22,431 bases of DNA, from the IMG/VR virus record IMGVR_UViG_3300028030_000063, positions 1 to 22,431 of that record. The stretch is one strand, 5' to 3'. The notes below the pieces were generated by a model, which saw only the letters and a list, made by a program, of their open reading frames with translations, was not told the origin of the DNA and searched no databases. The stretch comes from a virus. Both the position numbers and the translations under genes were made by a program. Below are positions 1 through 6,727 of this stretch, piece by piece; position 1 is the first letter of the stretch; the number at the start of each line of letters is the position of its first letter.

Positions 1-538
1 ATTTTAGTGTATGGTGTAAAGGTTGTTGCTGTTTCTTTTTTACTACAAAGTTTTGATATTGTTTACAAGTTAGAATGAAAAGATTGAGTAGCGTGAATGT
101 TTTACGAGAGTTACACTTATATTTAAATAAATCATTTTTGCCAATTGTATTAGCTATTGTATCAGTTATTGTAAGTATGGTGGTATGTCCTGAGGGTATT
201 TGTTTTTTGTTAAGATAAAGTTCAACTAAATTATTCAGTAAGTATGAATTAAGTTGATGTATAACAAATGTATTATTTTTATTTAATTTTTCTATAAATT
301 TATGCCCTTTCCATAAGCGTAGTATGTCTGTAGTTTTTTTACTTATAAATTTAGTTTGTTTTAATCCAATAGGATTATAAGTAGGTGCATATACTATTTT
401 ATCTCTGATATCACCATGCTTATAGGAAGTATTTATTGAGTAGTCTGAGCTTATATTTTTAATAGTAGAAGTATGAGTATTATTTAAATCACATATTAGA
501 AATGAATATTTTGTCGCTATAGTTTGTTCAAAAGCCAT
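1..538 (-). CDS. Hypothetical phage protein, 3' end outside the window
   Basis: An uninterrupted leftward reading frame of 179 codons runs from an ATG at 538 off the left edge, so the C-terminus is missing. The start MAFEQTIATKYSF is preceded by GGAG eight bases upstream, a good Shine-Dalgarno match. The protein is rich in Lys, Asn, Thr and Ile, with no signal peptide, membrane segment or motif that I recognise. It lies 55 bases downstream of the primase-helicase stop on the same strand, so it is probably co-transcribed and may belong to the replication module. That role is inferred from position only. The gap before it contains overlapping inverted repeats that could control its translation. 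Confidence 0.75.
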   Translation of the reverse strand, partial: MAFEQTIATKYSFLICDLNNTHTSTIKNISSDYSINTSYKHGDIRDKIVYAPTYNPIGLKQTKFISKKTTDILRLWKGHKFIEKLNKNNTFVIHQLNSYLLNNLVELYLNKKQIPSGHTTILTITDTIANTIGKNDLFKYKCNSRKTFTLLNLFILTCKQYQNFVVKKKQQQPLHHTLK

Positions 539-543
539 AATAT

Positions 544-598
544 CTCCGAGAGTTTTAATTTAACTCTCGAAGTACTAGGGAAGATAAAGAGAGTTAAA
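544..598 (-). promoter_or_regulatory. Mutually exclusive hairpins in front of a ribosome binding site
   Basis: A perfect 10-bp inverted repeat joins 589-598 (leftward strand TTTAACTCTC) to 559-568 (GAGAGTTAAA). The second arm can instead pair with 547-554 in a perfect 8-bp hairpin (CGAGAGTT at 569-562 with AACTCTCG, 7-base loop). The second hairpin ends on the first G of the GGAG that serves the gene starting at 538. The first hairpin includes the primase stop codon. One arm shared by two alternative partners is the layout of an attenuator or translational switch. Confidence 0.55.
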
Positions 599-3110
599 CC
601 CAAAGTTGTAGTTGTTTAAGATGCTCTATGCAATGTTTACGGTTAGGCATAGCTAGATAAGGATTATTTTTCTTAAGGTGAGTAAACTTTTCTAATTGTA
701 TTTTAGTGGGAGATTTACGTTTTTCATGAGGAAAAGGTAAAAATCTATCCATCTCTTTAGCGATATGTATTGCACTTACTGTTGCAGTGCGTTCAAATCT
801 AGCTGTTTGTGTATAAGCTTGTTTGAATAGTTTCACTGGAAGTAAAACTGTTGTACTTATATTATCATCTTCATTGTTCCACATTTCATTTATGGATGTA
901 GTTTCTAAATTCATTGACATTGGATCTGACGCATCAGTAGGTATAATTTCTTCATCTTCACATAACGCTATTAAGAAATGTAATGGGTCACCGCCAGATT
1001 CAATTTGATTATATCTTGAGTGCTTACCGACATGCTCTGGTATTGCTTGCGGGTCATAATCAGTTAAGTCAAGATTATCTAGATAGTAAGCATAAGCTTC
1101 CAAGAGACGTTTGCGTTTTTTAGTGTTAGTGCGTCCGAATTGTTTAAAATATGTTTTATCTTTACGGTGTACATCACTAACTGATAATGTCCAGAATCTA
1201 CGTTCTTCGTCTCTTAGACTTTCCGGAACAGAAAAACCCGGGTTAGCAGTAGCTATAATGTCAAAGCAGGAAGGACTATCATAAACTACGTTTAAAAATT
1301 TAGTGTTAACCACTAAAGTTTCTTGGGTGATAAGGTCTTTTAGTATTGAGTTATCCTGTTCACGTCCTCCCCACGTAGCTTCTTCTAATCCAATCATAGT
1401 TGTATAGGCAAAGTGAGAATTAAATTGACCGGTTAGTGCTTTGAAATTAGATGTAGTATAAGTAAAAGGTGTATGTAGAGCTAAAATAAGAGCTGACATT
1501 ACAGATTTACCAGTGCCTTTTTCTCCCATAAGAGTTATCATTAAACCGGTCTTTTTATCTGGATAGCGGCGAGTATGTGCCACCCATTTATGAAAATGTT
1601 CAGCTAAATCAGACTTACCGCTGCAAATAACATTTTGTACTAAATCTAAAATAGGGTCACAATTACCTTTAACTGGGCGGATATCATAACCAGAAAAACG
1701 GTTAAGAACTTTATTGTCTGGAATTTCTTTTGGTAAACTAGTTTTATCTTCCGGACTATAGATTCCATATTCTGGTTTAAATACCATATCTTTATAATGG
1801 AATGTATTATTATCATGAATCCAGGCAGTAGCTGCAGGTTCACTTTTAAAACGTATAGTACCGTCTTTATAAGTCTTTGTTGTCGGAATCTTCAGATGAG
1901 CTATATCGAGTTTGAAGCTTTGTTCGCTCATTAAGTTGTATAGCCCATTGGTAACGTTCTTGTACACGATTTTTACGTCGCCGCCACTCGTCCGCGTTAT
2001 TGCGTAATATCTCGAAATTTTTTTTAGGATACTATCTGCCGTATCTGGTATTTGTTTTATTATGAATGGTGGTGGTTCAAAGTTATAAGTAAATCCTTTA
2101 TCCATGGCCATTGCGAACATAGTTCCAATGGTTACTGGATTAGATGTATTAGTATCAAAACTAAATGAGTCCCATATGTAGTTAATATCGTCATCATCTA
2201 CGTATGTAGAAGGTGGACTATTTTCATAAGGATTAATGCCTGATGTATCTCTATAGTATTTACCTTTGCTCCAGTCTAATGCAATTTGTCTGCCTTCTTG
2301 TTGGCCTCTGTATTCATGATGTAAACCCATGATTACTTTAAGCCATCCGTCGCGTTGATTTGGAAATTCAGGGTCTATGTAGCTAAGTGCTGCCAGGATG
2401 GATACTGTATCAGGTACCTGTAAGATATTGTCTTTACGGGCGTCTGGTGTGCATCTAGGGGCTATTGGTGCAGGAGGGAATGCTTTTAGTATTTCATCCC
2501 ATGTATATCGTTTAGTTTGCAGTGGAGTATTGGTTCTATGAACTTTGAATGGTGTATTTTTAAGATGATGAAACCCCGGGATACGTAATACTCTGGCTAA
2601 GTCTTTAGCATTAGGGTCTGAATTATACTGTTGGACCATATGTTCTTGTACAGCACGAGCCTCAAGTTTATGCGTAGTATCTGTTAAGAAGTAGTAATGG
2701 TATTTATTCGGAGAAGTTTGTATTACCATGGATGGTTCTATCGGGAAATTCTTAGGCTCTCCTGTGTCATCTTCTACGAAGATAGTATTGATTCCTACGA
2801 TATTATGATTTTTGCGCCCCTGACCATCAGTTTTATTTACTGTTACGAATACTCCACACCCGAGACGGTTGTAGTATATTAAACTTTCTTTTTGTGACTC
2901 CCAGGTGCCTATAAATTGGCGAGATAAATCTTTACGTTGTTCAAGTGTAATAGCTTTGTTATCAGGAAATACTGTAAAAACAAAGACTTGTTGTTTAAAA
3001 GGTTGAGATTCAGAAGTATTAGTTAAATTGCGTAAAAAAGAGGTAGCTTCTTGCTCGTCATAAGTTAAATCTAAGTATTTATTTGGTTCCAGTTTATAGA
3101 TATCCGCCAC
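594..3110 (-). CDS. Replicative primase-helicase (AEP primase, PriCT-2, SF3/DUF5906-type helicase)
   Basis: An 838-residue bifunctional replication protein that would make primers and unwind DNA at the phage origin. The N-terminus carries RepB-like archaeo-eukaryotic primase signatures: FVEDD at about 111-115, SPNKYHYYF at about 133-141, and ARVLRIPG at about 172-179. A PriCT-2-like region follows at about 235-315 (R-x-GWLKVIMGL). The C-terminal helicase has Walker A GEKGTGKS at 529-536, Walker B IGLEEA near 573-578, a sensor-like IIATAN near 618-623, and RDEERRFW as the arginine-finger candidate. The start is GTG, with GAGGAG seven bases upstream, overlapping the end of the small HTH gene by 17 bases, so the two are probably translationally coupled. 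The architecture resembles the phage P4 alpha protein and many phage or plasmid D5/DUF5906 proteins. The iteron-like region just upstream fits an initiator role. Confidence 0.93.
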   Translation of the reverse strand: MADIYKLEPNKYLDLTYDEQEATSFLRNLTNTSESQPFKQQVFVFTVFPDNKAITLEQRKDLSRQFIGTWESQKESLIYYNRLGCGVFVTVNKTDGQGRKNHNIVGINTIFVEDDTGEPKNFPIEPSMVIQTSPNKYHYYFLTDTTHKLEARAVQEHMVQQYNSDPNAKDLARVLRIPGFHHLKNTPFKVHRTNTPLQTKRYTWDEILKAFPPAPIAPRCTPDARKDNILQVPDTVSILAALSYIDPEFPNQRDGWLKVIMGLHHEYRGQQEGRQIALDWSKGKYYRDTSGINPYENSPPSTYVDDDDINYIWDSFSFDTNTSNPVTIGTMFAMAMDKGFTYNFEPPPFIIKQIPDTADSILKKISRYYAITRTSGGDVKIVYKNVTNGLYNLMSEQSFKLDIAHLKIPTTKTYKDGTIRFKSEPAATAWIHDNNTFHYKDMVFKPEYGIYSPEDKTSLPKEIPDNKVLNRFSGYDIRPVKGNCDPILDLVQNVICSGKSDLAEHFHKWVAHTRRYPDKKTGLMITLMGEKGTGKSVMSALILALHTPFTYTTSNFKALTGQFNSHFAYTTMIGLEEATWGGREQDNSILKDLITQETLVVNTKFLNVVYDSPSCFDIIATANPGFSVPESLRDEERRFWTLSVSDVHRKDKTYFKQFGRTNTKKRKRLLEAYAYYLDNLDLTDYDPQAIPEHVGKHSRYNQIESGGDPLHFLIALCEDEEIIPTDASDPMSMNLETTSINEMWNNEDDNISTTVLLPVKLFKQAYTQTARFERTATVSAIHIAKEMDRFLPFPHEKRKSPTKIQLEKFTHLKKNNPYLAMPNRKHCIEHLKQLQLWV

Positions 3111-3315
3111 AGCGTAGCTCCTCTTCCGAAAAATATTGTTTAAGAAAAGCTTCTATGTCTTTTCTTCTATATAAACGAGTACCTTTAATTTTAACAGGTT
3201 CTGGCAATTCACCAGCATCTTCCCATGCGCGGAGATTAGGATAAGGTACACCCATCATTTTCGCAAGTTGGGTTCGAGAGATAAACAATGGTTTGATAAT
3301 TGTATCAGTTTTCAT
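3094..3315 (-). CDS. Small AlpA/MerR-like helix-turn-helix protein
   Basis: A 73-residue DNA-binding protein of the excisionase/AlpA (HTH_17, MerR-like) type. The helix-turn-helix is FISRTQLAKMMGVPYPNLRAWEDAGELPEPVKI, spread over roughly residues 10-42, followed by the typical wing segment RLYRRKDIEAFLKQ. I place the start at ATG 3315, with AAGGG six bases upstream; a TTG two codons earlier is also possible. It overlaps the primase-helicase start by 17 bases. Small proteins of this family regulate transcription or act as excisionases and origin-binding accessory factors. Here it is the first gene of the leftward replication operon and faces the repeat-rich non-coding region, so regulation of that operon or help at the origin is likely but inferred. 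Confidence 0.85.
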   Translation of the reverse strand: MKTDTIIKPLFISRTQLAKMMGVPYPNLRAWEDAGELPEPVKIKGTRLYRRKDIEAFLKQYFSEEELRCGGYL

Positions 3316-3381
3316 ATACAACCCTTATGTCATAATTATTGTATACATAGTAACTTAGTCTTATTACCAGTGCAATGAAAA

Positions 3382-3398
3382 TGCTCAATATTTGAGCA
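3382..3398. promoter_or_regulatory. Palindromic candidate operator
   Basis: TGCTCAA and TTGAGCA face each other across a TAT spacer, a perfect 7-bp dyad about 70 bases upstream of the HTH gene start. A weak leftward promoter candidate (TTGCAC, 17-base spacer, TACTAT) lies between the dyad and the gene. The position suits an operator for the adjacent HTH protein, but binding is not shown by sequence alone. Confidence 0.4.
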
Positions 3399-3442
3399 AA
3401 AATAATAGTTTGATACCCGTACACTATTCATAAATAGGCGAT

Positions 3443-3721
3443 AGTCAAAAATAGTCAACTGTATGTCAATTTTTGACTTGGCTGAAACCCAAGCGTAGCA
3501 AGGGTTTCAGAGAATTTATGTCAAAAAAACAAAAGTAAGGGGGTATTTCAATCTATATAGAAAAAAAATAAATTTATTTTCTCTCTATATACTTTGTATT
3601 TTATTTTTGACTTTTTTGACTTTTAGAGAGTAAGGAGAGGGTAAATATATGAAAAATATAATTTTTTTGGAAGTCAAAAGTGAAAGTCAAAATTAGTTTT
3701 TAGAAGTCAAAAAGTCAAAAA
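3443..3721. repeat. Iteron-like GTCA/A-tract repeats, candidate replication origin
   Basis: The core AGTCAAAA, or its variants GTCAA plus A/T and the reverse TTTTGACT, occurs about eleven times: near 3443, 3453, 3464, 3471 (reverse), 3520, 3606 and 3615 (both reverse), 3673, 3685, 3703 and 3712. Between the clusters lie a perfect 9-bp hairpin (CTGAAACCC at 3482-3490 with GGGTTTCAG at 3502-3510) and a very A+T-rich stretch at about 3541-3610 that could serve as an unwinding element. No protein gene of convincing size is present, only a 14-codon frame at 3649-3696. Short repeated boxes, an A+T-rich tract and a neighbouring AEP-SF3 initiator are the usual parts of an iteron origin, for example in phage P4. 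Confidence 0.6.
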
Positions 3722-3840
3722 TGAAAATAGAACAAAAATCCACTGGTAAATAAGCGCACCACTGGAGATTAAGTAGTGAATACTCTTAGATGCTTCTGAG
3801 TTGCTTTCTAAGTCACTTTTATACTAGAAGAGGTTGCAGA

Positions 3841-3862
3841 GGGTTAGTTTTTACGGAGTAAG
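3841..3862 (+). repeat. 22-bp direct repeat, left copy flanking the HNH gene
   Basis: A 22-base sequence beginning GGGTTAGTTT and ending ACGGAGTAAG is repeated exactly at 4761-4782, 920 bases away. It contains a small TTAC-GGA-GTAA hairpin. The two copies enclose the HNH endonuclease gene and its leader, so they may mark the ends of an inserted cassette. Confidence 0.8.
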
Positions 3863-3953
3863 GTTTAAAAGGTAGTTATTCTCTATATTTTTACTTTGTT
3901 TTATTATATAATCTTTTTATACACAAAGACGTTCTATACGCTTTAGTGTTATA

Positions 3954-4000
3954 GGCGTGGACAGGATGAGTGTTCACGCCATCCCTTCTCATCCAAGGAG
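3954..4000 (+). promoter_or_regulatory. H-type pseudoknot-like leader abutting the HNH ribosome binding site
   Basis: Two crossing perfect stems are visible. GGCGTG (3954-3959) pairs with CACGCC (3975-3980), and GGATGAG (3964-3970) pairs with CTCATCC (3988-3994). The linkers are 4, 4 and 7 bases. The second stem ends directly against AAGGAG (3995-4000), the Shine-Dalgarno sequence of the HNH gene. Folding would probably hinder ribosome loading, as the pseudoknot upstream of T4 gene 32 is known to assist translational repression there. A perfect TATAAT is present at 3907-3912, but without a recognisable -35 box. Confidence 0.55.
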
Positions 4001-4008
4001 TTTATTTT

Positions 4009-4761
4009 ATGAGACGTAGTCAAGCTTTGCGTATATATAATACGCGTTATAATCATCTGCATCAACGTGGGTGTGATCGTTTTAAATGTTTTTATTGCGG
4101 TGATACATCGGTTGAGCTAGACCATTTTCCTCCAATAACTTTAGCGCATATAATTAGCGATAAGGCTTTACATTTATTAATACCTTCTTGTAGTGAATGT
4201 AATAGTTTATTAGGAACTAGTTTACAAGATTCTTTATCTGAAAGAATAACTTATCTGAAAACTCGTTTAGAGCATAAATATAGGAAAGTTTTATCTTCTA
4301 CGTGGACTAAAGAGGAATTAGAACAATGGAAAGCAGACTCTCCTGACTCTAGATTATTATCTACAATTAAAAACTTTTCGAAAAGTACACAGTTTATTAC
4401 TGAAAGATTATCATACTACACAAAAGAGTATGAGATTAAAGGCTGTGTGTATCGTAACACGGAAGAAGTGTCTTTAGATATAGGTATTTATTATGATGAT
4501 AAGTTTTTTGAATCTGTTCATTTAGCAGTTGCTTATGCCAGTAATACTTACTCTATACGTAAAGATTTAATAATTAAAAAATTAAATAAAGGGTTTACTT
4601 TAGAACAAGCTATAACAAGATTGCAATTCGAATTTAATTTGCGGTTAGAAAGTAAAAAATTTGAACATCCTGTTAGAACGTATAATGCGCTATTACAACT
4701 AGCAGATGATAATCCTTTATTATCTGTTTATGAACTCATAGAAAAATATAAAACACTTTAG
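4009..4761 (+). CDS. HNH homing-type endonuclease
   Basis: A 250-residue nuclease predicted to cut DNA with a Zn-supported HNH fold. CFYC at 27-30 and CSEC at 61-64 form the metal-binding knuckles, with VELDHFPP (catalytic His39) between them and Asn65 after the second Cys pair. Residues about 156-205 have the pattern of the modular DNA-binding repeats found in homing enzymes: IYYDDKFFESVHLA followed by KKLNKGFTLEQAITRL. I chose ATG 4009 because AAGGAG sits eight bases upstream; an in-frame GTG at 3970 lies inside the structured leader and has no such site. It is the only rightward gene between leftward operons and is enclosed by a 22-bp direct repeat, consistent with a selfish free-standing endonuclease that moved in as a unit. 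Confidence 0.9.
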   Translation: MRRSQALRIYNTRYNHLHQRGCDRFKCFYCGDTSVELDHFPPITLAHIISDKALHLLIPSCSECNSLLGTSLQDSLSERITYLKTRLEHKYRKVLSSTWTKEELEQWKADSPDSRLLSTIKNFSKSTQFITERLSYYTKEYEIKGCVYRNTEEVSLDIGIYYDDKFFESVHLAVAYASNTYSIRKDLIIKKLNKGFTLEQAITRLQFEFNLRLESKKFEHPVRTYNALLQLADDNPLLSVYELIEKYKTL

Positions 4762-4782
4762 GGTTAGTTTTTACGGAGTAAG
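4761..4782 (+). repeat. 22-bp direct repeat, right copy flanking the HNH gene
   Basis: Exact second copy of the repeat at 3841-3862. It starts on the last base of the HNH stop codon. Sequence on either side of the two copies is unrelated, so the repeat ends are sharp. Confidence 0.8.
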
Positions 4783-4930
4783 TGGAAATTGGCTTAGAAT
4801 TAATTCTATCCCCACGTAGAGGTATATTATCTGGATATAAGTGTAGATCGATCCAACGGAACGTTGGTCATGGCGAGTGCCCTGATGAAAGAGTATTAGT
4901 ACGAAGTGCTAATTCATAGCTATAGCATTA
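4783..4930 (+). ncRNA. Hairpin-rich region after the HNH gene, possible structured RNA
   Basis: Consecutive potential helices lie between the HNH stop and the terminator. They are a GTGG...CCCAC closing pair around the self-complementary TAGAATTAATTCTA, the perfect hairpin CCAACG-GAA-CGTTGG at 4853-4867, a TCA.GGC-GAGT-GCC.TGA hairpin, and ATTAGTAC-GAA-GTGCTAAT at 4895-4913 with one G-U pair. No reading frame of note is present. It could be the HNH 3' untranslated region, the remains of a group I intron, or a separate small RNA. I found no clear group I, group II or tRNA core. Confidence 0.35.
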
Positions 4931-4965
4931 AAAAACCTACCCTAGTTATATCAGGGTAGGTTTTT
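4931..4965 (+). terminator. Strong rho-independent terminator, bidirectional
   Basis: A 13-bp perfect stem (AAAAACCTACCCT with AGGGTAGGTTTTT) closes a 9-base loop and ends in a run of T on the plus strand, with the matching A run on the other side. It ends HNH transcription and can also stop leftward transcripts from the Rap1a-family gene. Confidence 0.9.
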
Positions 4966-5250
4966 ATTCTCAATACTTTTAGTTTTATGTAGTTCTATTT
5001 AAATTAGTCCATGATAGATATTCTCCATGTTATTAACCCTTAACTTAGTTTATTGAGAGTAAGGGTGTATCTCTGTATTTTTTTTAAGCTGTAAGGTTGC
5101 TAACCATTGCTGCAGTATCAAAGTTACTATTACAAGCCATTTTACGTAAATGTCTTATACAGGTTTATTCGTCGGAACTGACGGGCTATAAGGTAACCAC
5201 CCAATTCACAGTTTATTTAGTAGCATATTGCTTCCTTTATGTTTCGGCAG
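4966..5250. other. Intergenic region without a recognisable gene
   Basis: About 285 bases between the terminator and the leftward Rap1a-like gene. Visible elements are a 7-bp inverted repeat (ACCCTTA near 5037 with TAAGGGT near 5062), a CGTC-GGAACT-GACG hairpin near 5170, and the repeated short string AAGGTAA. An 18-codon leftward frame at 5087-5143 has no ribosome binding site and a 65-codon rightward frame lacks coding character, so I call neither. I see nothing else. Confidence 0.5.
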
Positions 5251-5571
5251 TTATTGGTTACAAGGTAATTTCTCTATTAATGCGTTCAGTATAATATCTC
5301 TGGCAGGATTATTCCATTCTTTTGGATGAGTATAAAGATATATTGATATCGTGGTATTTAAATCTTCAAATGTTAATTTTGTTTTACTGCACCATGATAT
5401 TCCGGAGTAAGCATCTAATACACCTTTAAGGTAACCATCTATTTCTCTAAGTTGAGGATAATCTCCTGTTTCTGAATAATAAATTAAATCAGAACCACGA
5501 TGAAACGTAAGGATTTTTTCTGCTTTAACTGGGGTGAAAGTTAATAAAAAACAGATAATTAAACGAAGCAT
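5251..5571 (-). CDS. Secreted Rap1a/Tai-family protein
   Basis: A 106-residue precursor with a clear signal peptide (MLRLIICFLLTFTPVKA, then EK). The mature part follows the Rap1a/Tai pattern: IDGYLKGVLDA near 44-54, a Cys at 61, IYLYTHPKEWNNPA near 77-90, and KLPC at 101-104. The two cysteines are the pair usually conserved in the family. Founding members are periplasmic immunity proteins that bind peptidoglycan-cleaving T6SS amidase effectors, but the fold is common in phages, where the role is largely unknown. The start is ATG 5571 because GGGGA lies five bases upstream; longer in-frame starts would spoil the signal peptide. Control of a periplasmic cell-wall enzyme, such as lysis timing or exclusion, is plausible inference. 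Confidence 0.8.
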   Translation of the reverse strand: MLRLIICFLLTFTPVKAEKILTFHRGSDLIYYSETGDYPQLREIDGYLKGVLDAYSGISWCSKTKLTFEDLNTTISIYLYTHPKEWNNPARDIILNALIEKLPCNQ

Positions 5572-5596
5572 AACTATCCCCACGTATATTGCTCTA

Positions 5597-5637
5597 GAAA
5601 TAAAAGAAAGAGCGCCTATCCAGGTGGGCAGGCACTC
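5597..5637 (-). terminator. Leftward terminator for the 303-residue protein gene
   Basis: On the leftward strand GAGTGCCT (5637-5630) pairs with AGGCGCTC (5617-5610). The one non-Watson-Crick pair is U-G on this strand but C-A on the other, so the structure favours leftward RNA. It is followed by TTTCTTTTATTTC. It lies about 80 bases after the upstream gene's stop, with a further TTGC-GAA-GCAA hairpin near 5689. Confidence 0.75.
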
Positions 5638-5713
5638 AATGGTAAGTTTAAAACTGTAGATACCTTACGGTCTTTAATTTTTGCGAAGCAAGATAATTCT
5701 TACTCCGCCTTTT

Positions 5714-6625
5714 TTAGGCTACGTTATAACCTCCGTTATACTGATTAGGACCAGCAGAATCAGGTTGGTCATTAAGTCCGTTATGCTCGTTTTCGAACTT
5801 GTTAATGATTTCTTCCTGCGTGTTGGAGCGTTCAACTTCTTCTGCTTCCTTCAGAAGTTTGTTGGACATTGCTTGAGCGTTGTCCAATAATTCCAGTGTA
5901 GCACTGATGTTATTGACAAGGAAAGTATTTCCACGTTGAGATTCAACGAACTTCTTGTCCTCTTCCTTCTGAATCCAGTCGCTGATTTTCTCGTTCAGCT
6001 TACTAACCAGAACGTATAAGCGTTGAGGGTCTAAGTCCTGAATGTTAACGTCTTTATCCACACTGAACATTGCTTTCACAGTATCTTGTGCAGATTTCTG
6101 ATTAGCAATCTGAGTTTCCAGATTACCATCGATGATGGACTGGTATTTCTCACGTACATCATCAGGCAGTAATTTGAATTCACGCATTGCTAGCTTTTTA
6201 TCCATACGGGCTGACAGCAGATGGTTGTGCTTTTTCAGCTCACGGATATGTTGAGCAATTACCAGTACGGTTTCAGTTTCGATGCTAAATTCTTCTTCAA
6301 CAAAGTGAAGAATCGCATCGATACTGTTGTTTTCGTCATTAGGACGATAACCTTCAGAGTGAAGCCAATAAACGATATCCGCACTGGAAGATTTTTGTTT
6401 TTCCATAGATGCGATATAAGTATCAGCGTGTTCTCCGTATTGGTTTTTAATCGCATTGTAAGTGCTGATTACAGCATTCCAGTAAATACTGGATAATACA
6501 CGCCCCATGTAGAAATCACCTACGGCAGAACAGGTTTCAAGAAACAGCTCGAAATCTGAAGGATTAACAGATGCACGAACTTGGTTAGTCATTGTGTTTT
6601 GATTTGCGAATTTGCTAAAGTTCAT
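5714..6625 (-). CDS. Hypothetical 303-residue phage protein
   Basis: I do not recognise this protein. It is soluble and highly charged with a largely helical look. Residues about 140-270 could form coiled coil (LVSKLNEKISDWIQKEEDKK), and the tail is Asn/Gly/Gln-rich and probably disordered. There is no signal peptide or membrane segment. The start is ATG 6625 with AGGAG seven bases upstream, inside a TATACT-TAGG-AGTATA hairpin. Its codon use is visibly richer in G and C (many CTG, CAG, AAC and GAC codons) than the very A+T-rich small genes around it, suggesting strong expression or a different origin. It is by far the longest gene of the leftward accessory block and has its own terminator, so it is likely an abundant early or structural product. 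Confidence 0.85.
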   Translation of the reverse strand: MNFSKFANQNTMTNQVRASVNPSDFELFLETCSAVGDFYMGRVLSSIYWNAVISTYNAIKNQYGEHADTYIASMEKQKSSSADIVYWLHSEGYRPNDENNSIDAILHFVEEEFSIETETVLVIAQHIRELKKHNHLLSARMDKKLAMREFKLLPDDVREKYQSIIDGNLETQIANQKSAQDTVKAMFSVDKDVNIQDLDPQRLYVLVSKLNEKISDWIQKEEDKKFVESQRGNTFLVNNISATLELLDNAQAMSNKLLKEAEEVERSNTQEEIINKFENEHNGLNDQPDSAGPNQYNGGYNVA

Positions 6626-6661
6626 ATGTATACTCCTAAGTATAATTAATAGAGCCAGATG

Positions 6662-6689
6662 TTGACAGCCAGCACCTGTAACTCATAAT
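6662..6689 (+). promoter_or_regulatory. Sigma70-like promoter pointing against the leftward genes
   Basis: Perfect TTGACA at 6662-6667, 16-base spacer, CATAAT at 6684-6689. Transcription would start near 6696 and run rightward, antisense to the small genes at 6725-7128. There is no rightward gene downstream, so this is either an antisense RNA promoter or chance similarity. Confidence 0.35.
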
Positions 6690-6699
6690 ATTTAAAATT

Positions 6700-6727
6700 A
6701 AAGCTTTTATAACTGCTTTAGCAGTTA
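6700..6727 (-). repeat. AAAGCTTT-hairpin element, copy 1
   Basis: AAAGCTTTTA is followed on the plus strand by TAACTGC-TTTA-GCAGTTA (7-bp stem). Read leftward, the hairpin includes the stop codon of the gene at 6725-6913 and is followed by AAAAGCTTTAATTTT, so it may act as its terminator. Confidence 0.7.

Noticed and set aside
3649-3696. 14-codon leader peptide in the iteron region
   Set aside because: A purine-rich site precedes its ATG, but the frame contains the repeats themselves and no downstream gene needs it. It is too short to support.
3443-3721. CRISPR array
   Set aside because: The repeats are 8-base boxes with irregular spacing and both orientations, without constant spacers and without cas genes.
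4866-4905. Hammerhead ribozyme: CTGATGA followed further on by GAA
   Set aside because: The bases between the two boxes cannot form a proper stem II, and the stronger ATTAGTAC-GAA-GTGCTAAT hairpin uses the same bases. Stems I and III are not evident.
3841-4965. Complete group I intron carrying the HNH gene
   Set aside because: No conserved P7/P3 core sequence is recognisable, and no interrupted exon exists on the plus strand at either side.
5087-5143. 18-codon leftward frame starting MACNSNF
   Set aside because: There is no Shine-Dalgarno sequence and no coupling to a neighbour.
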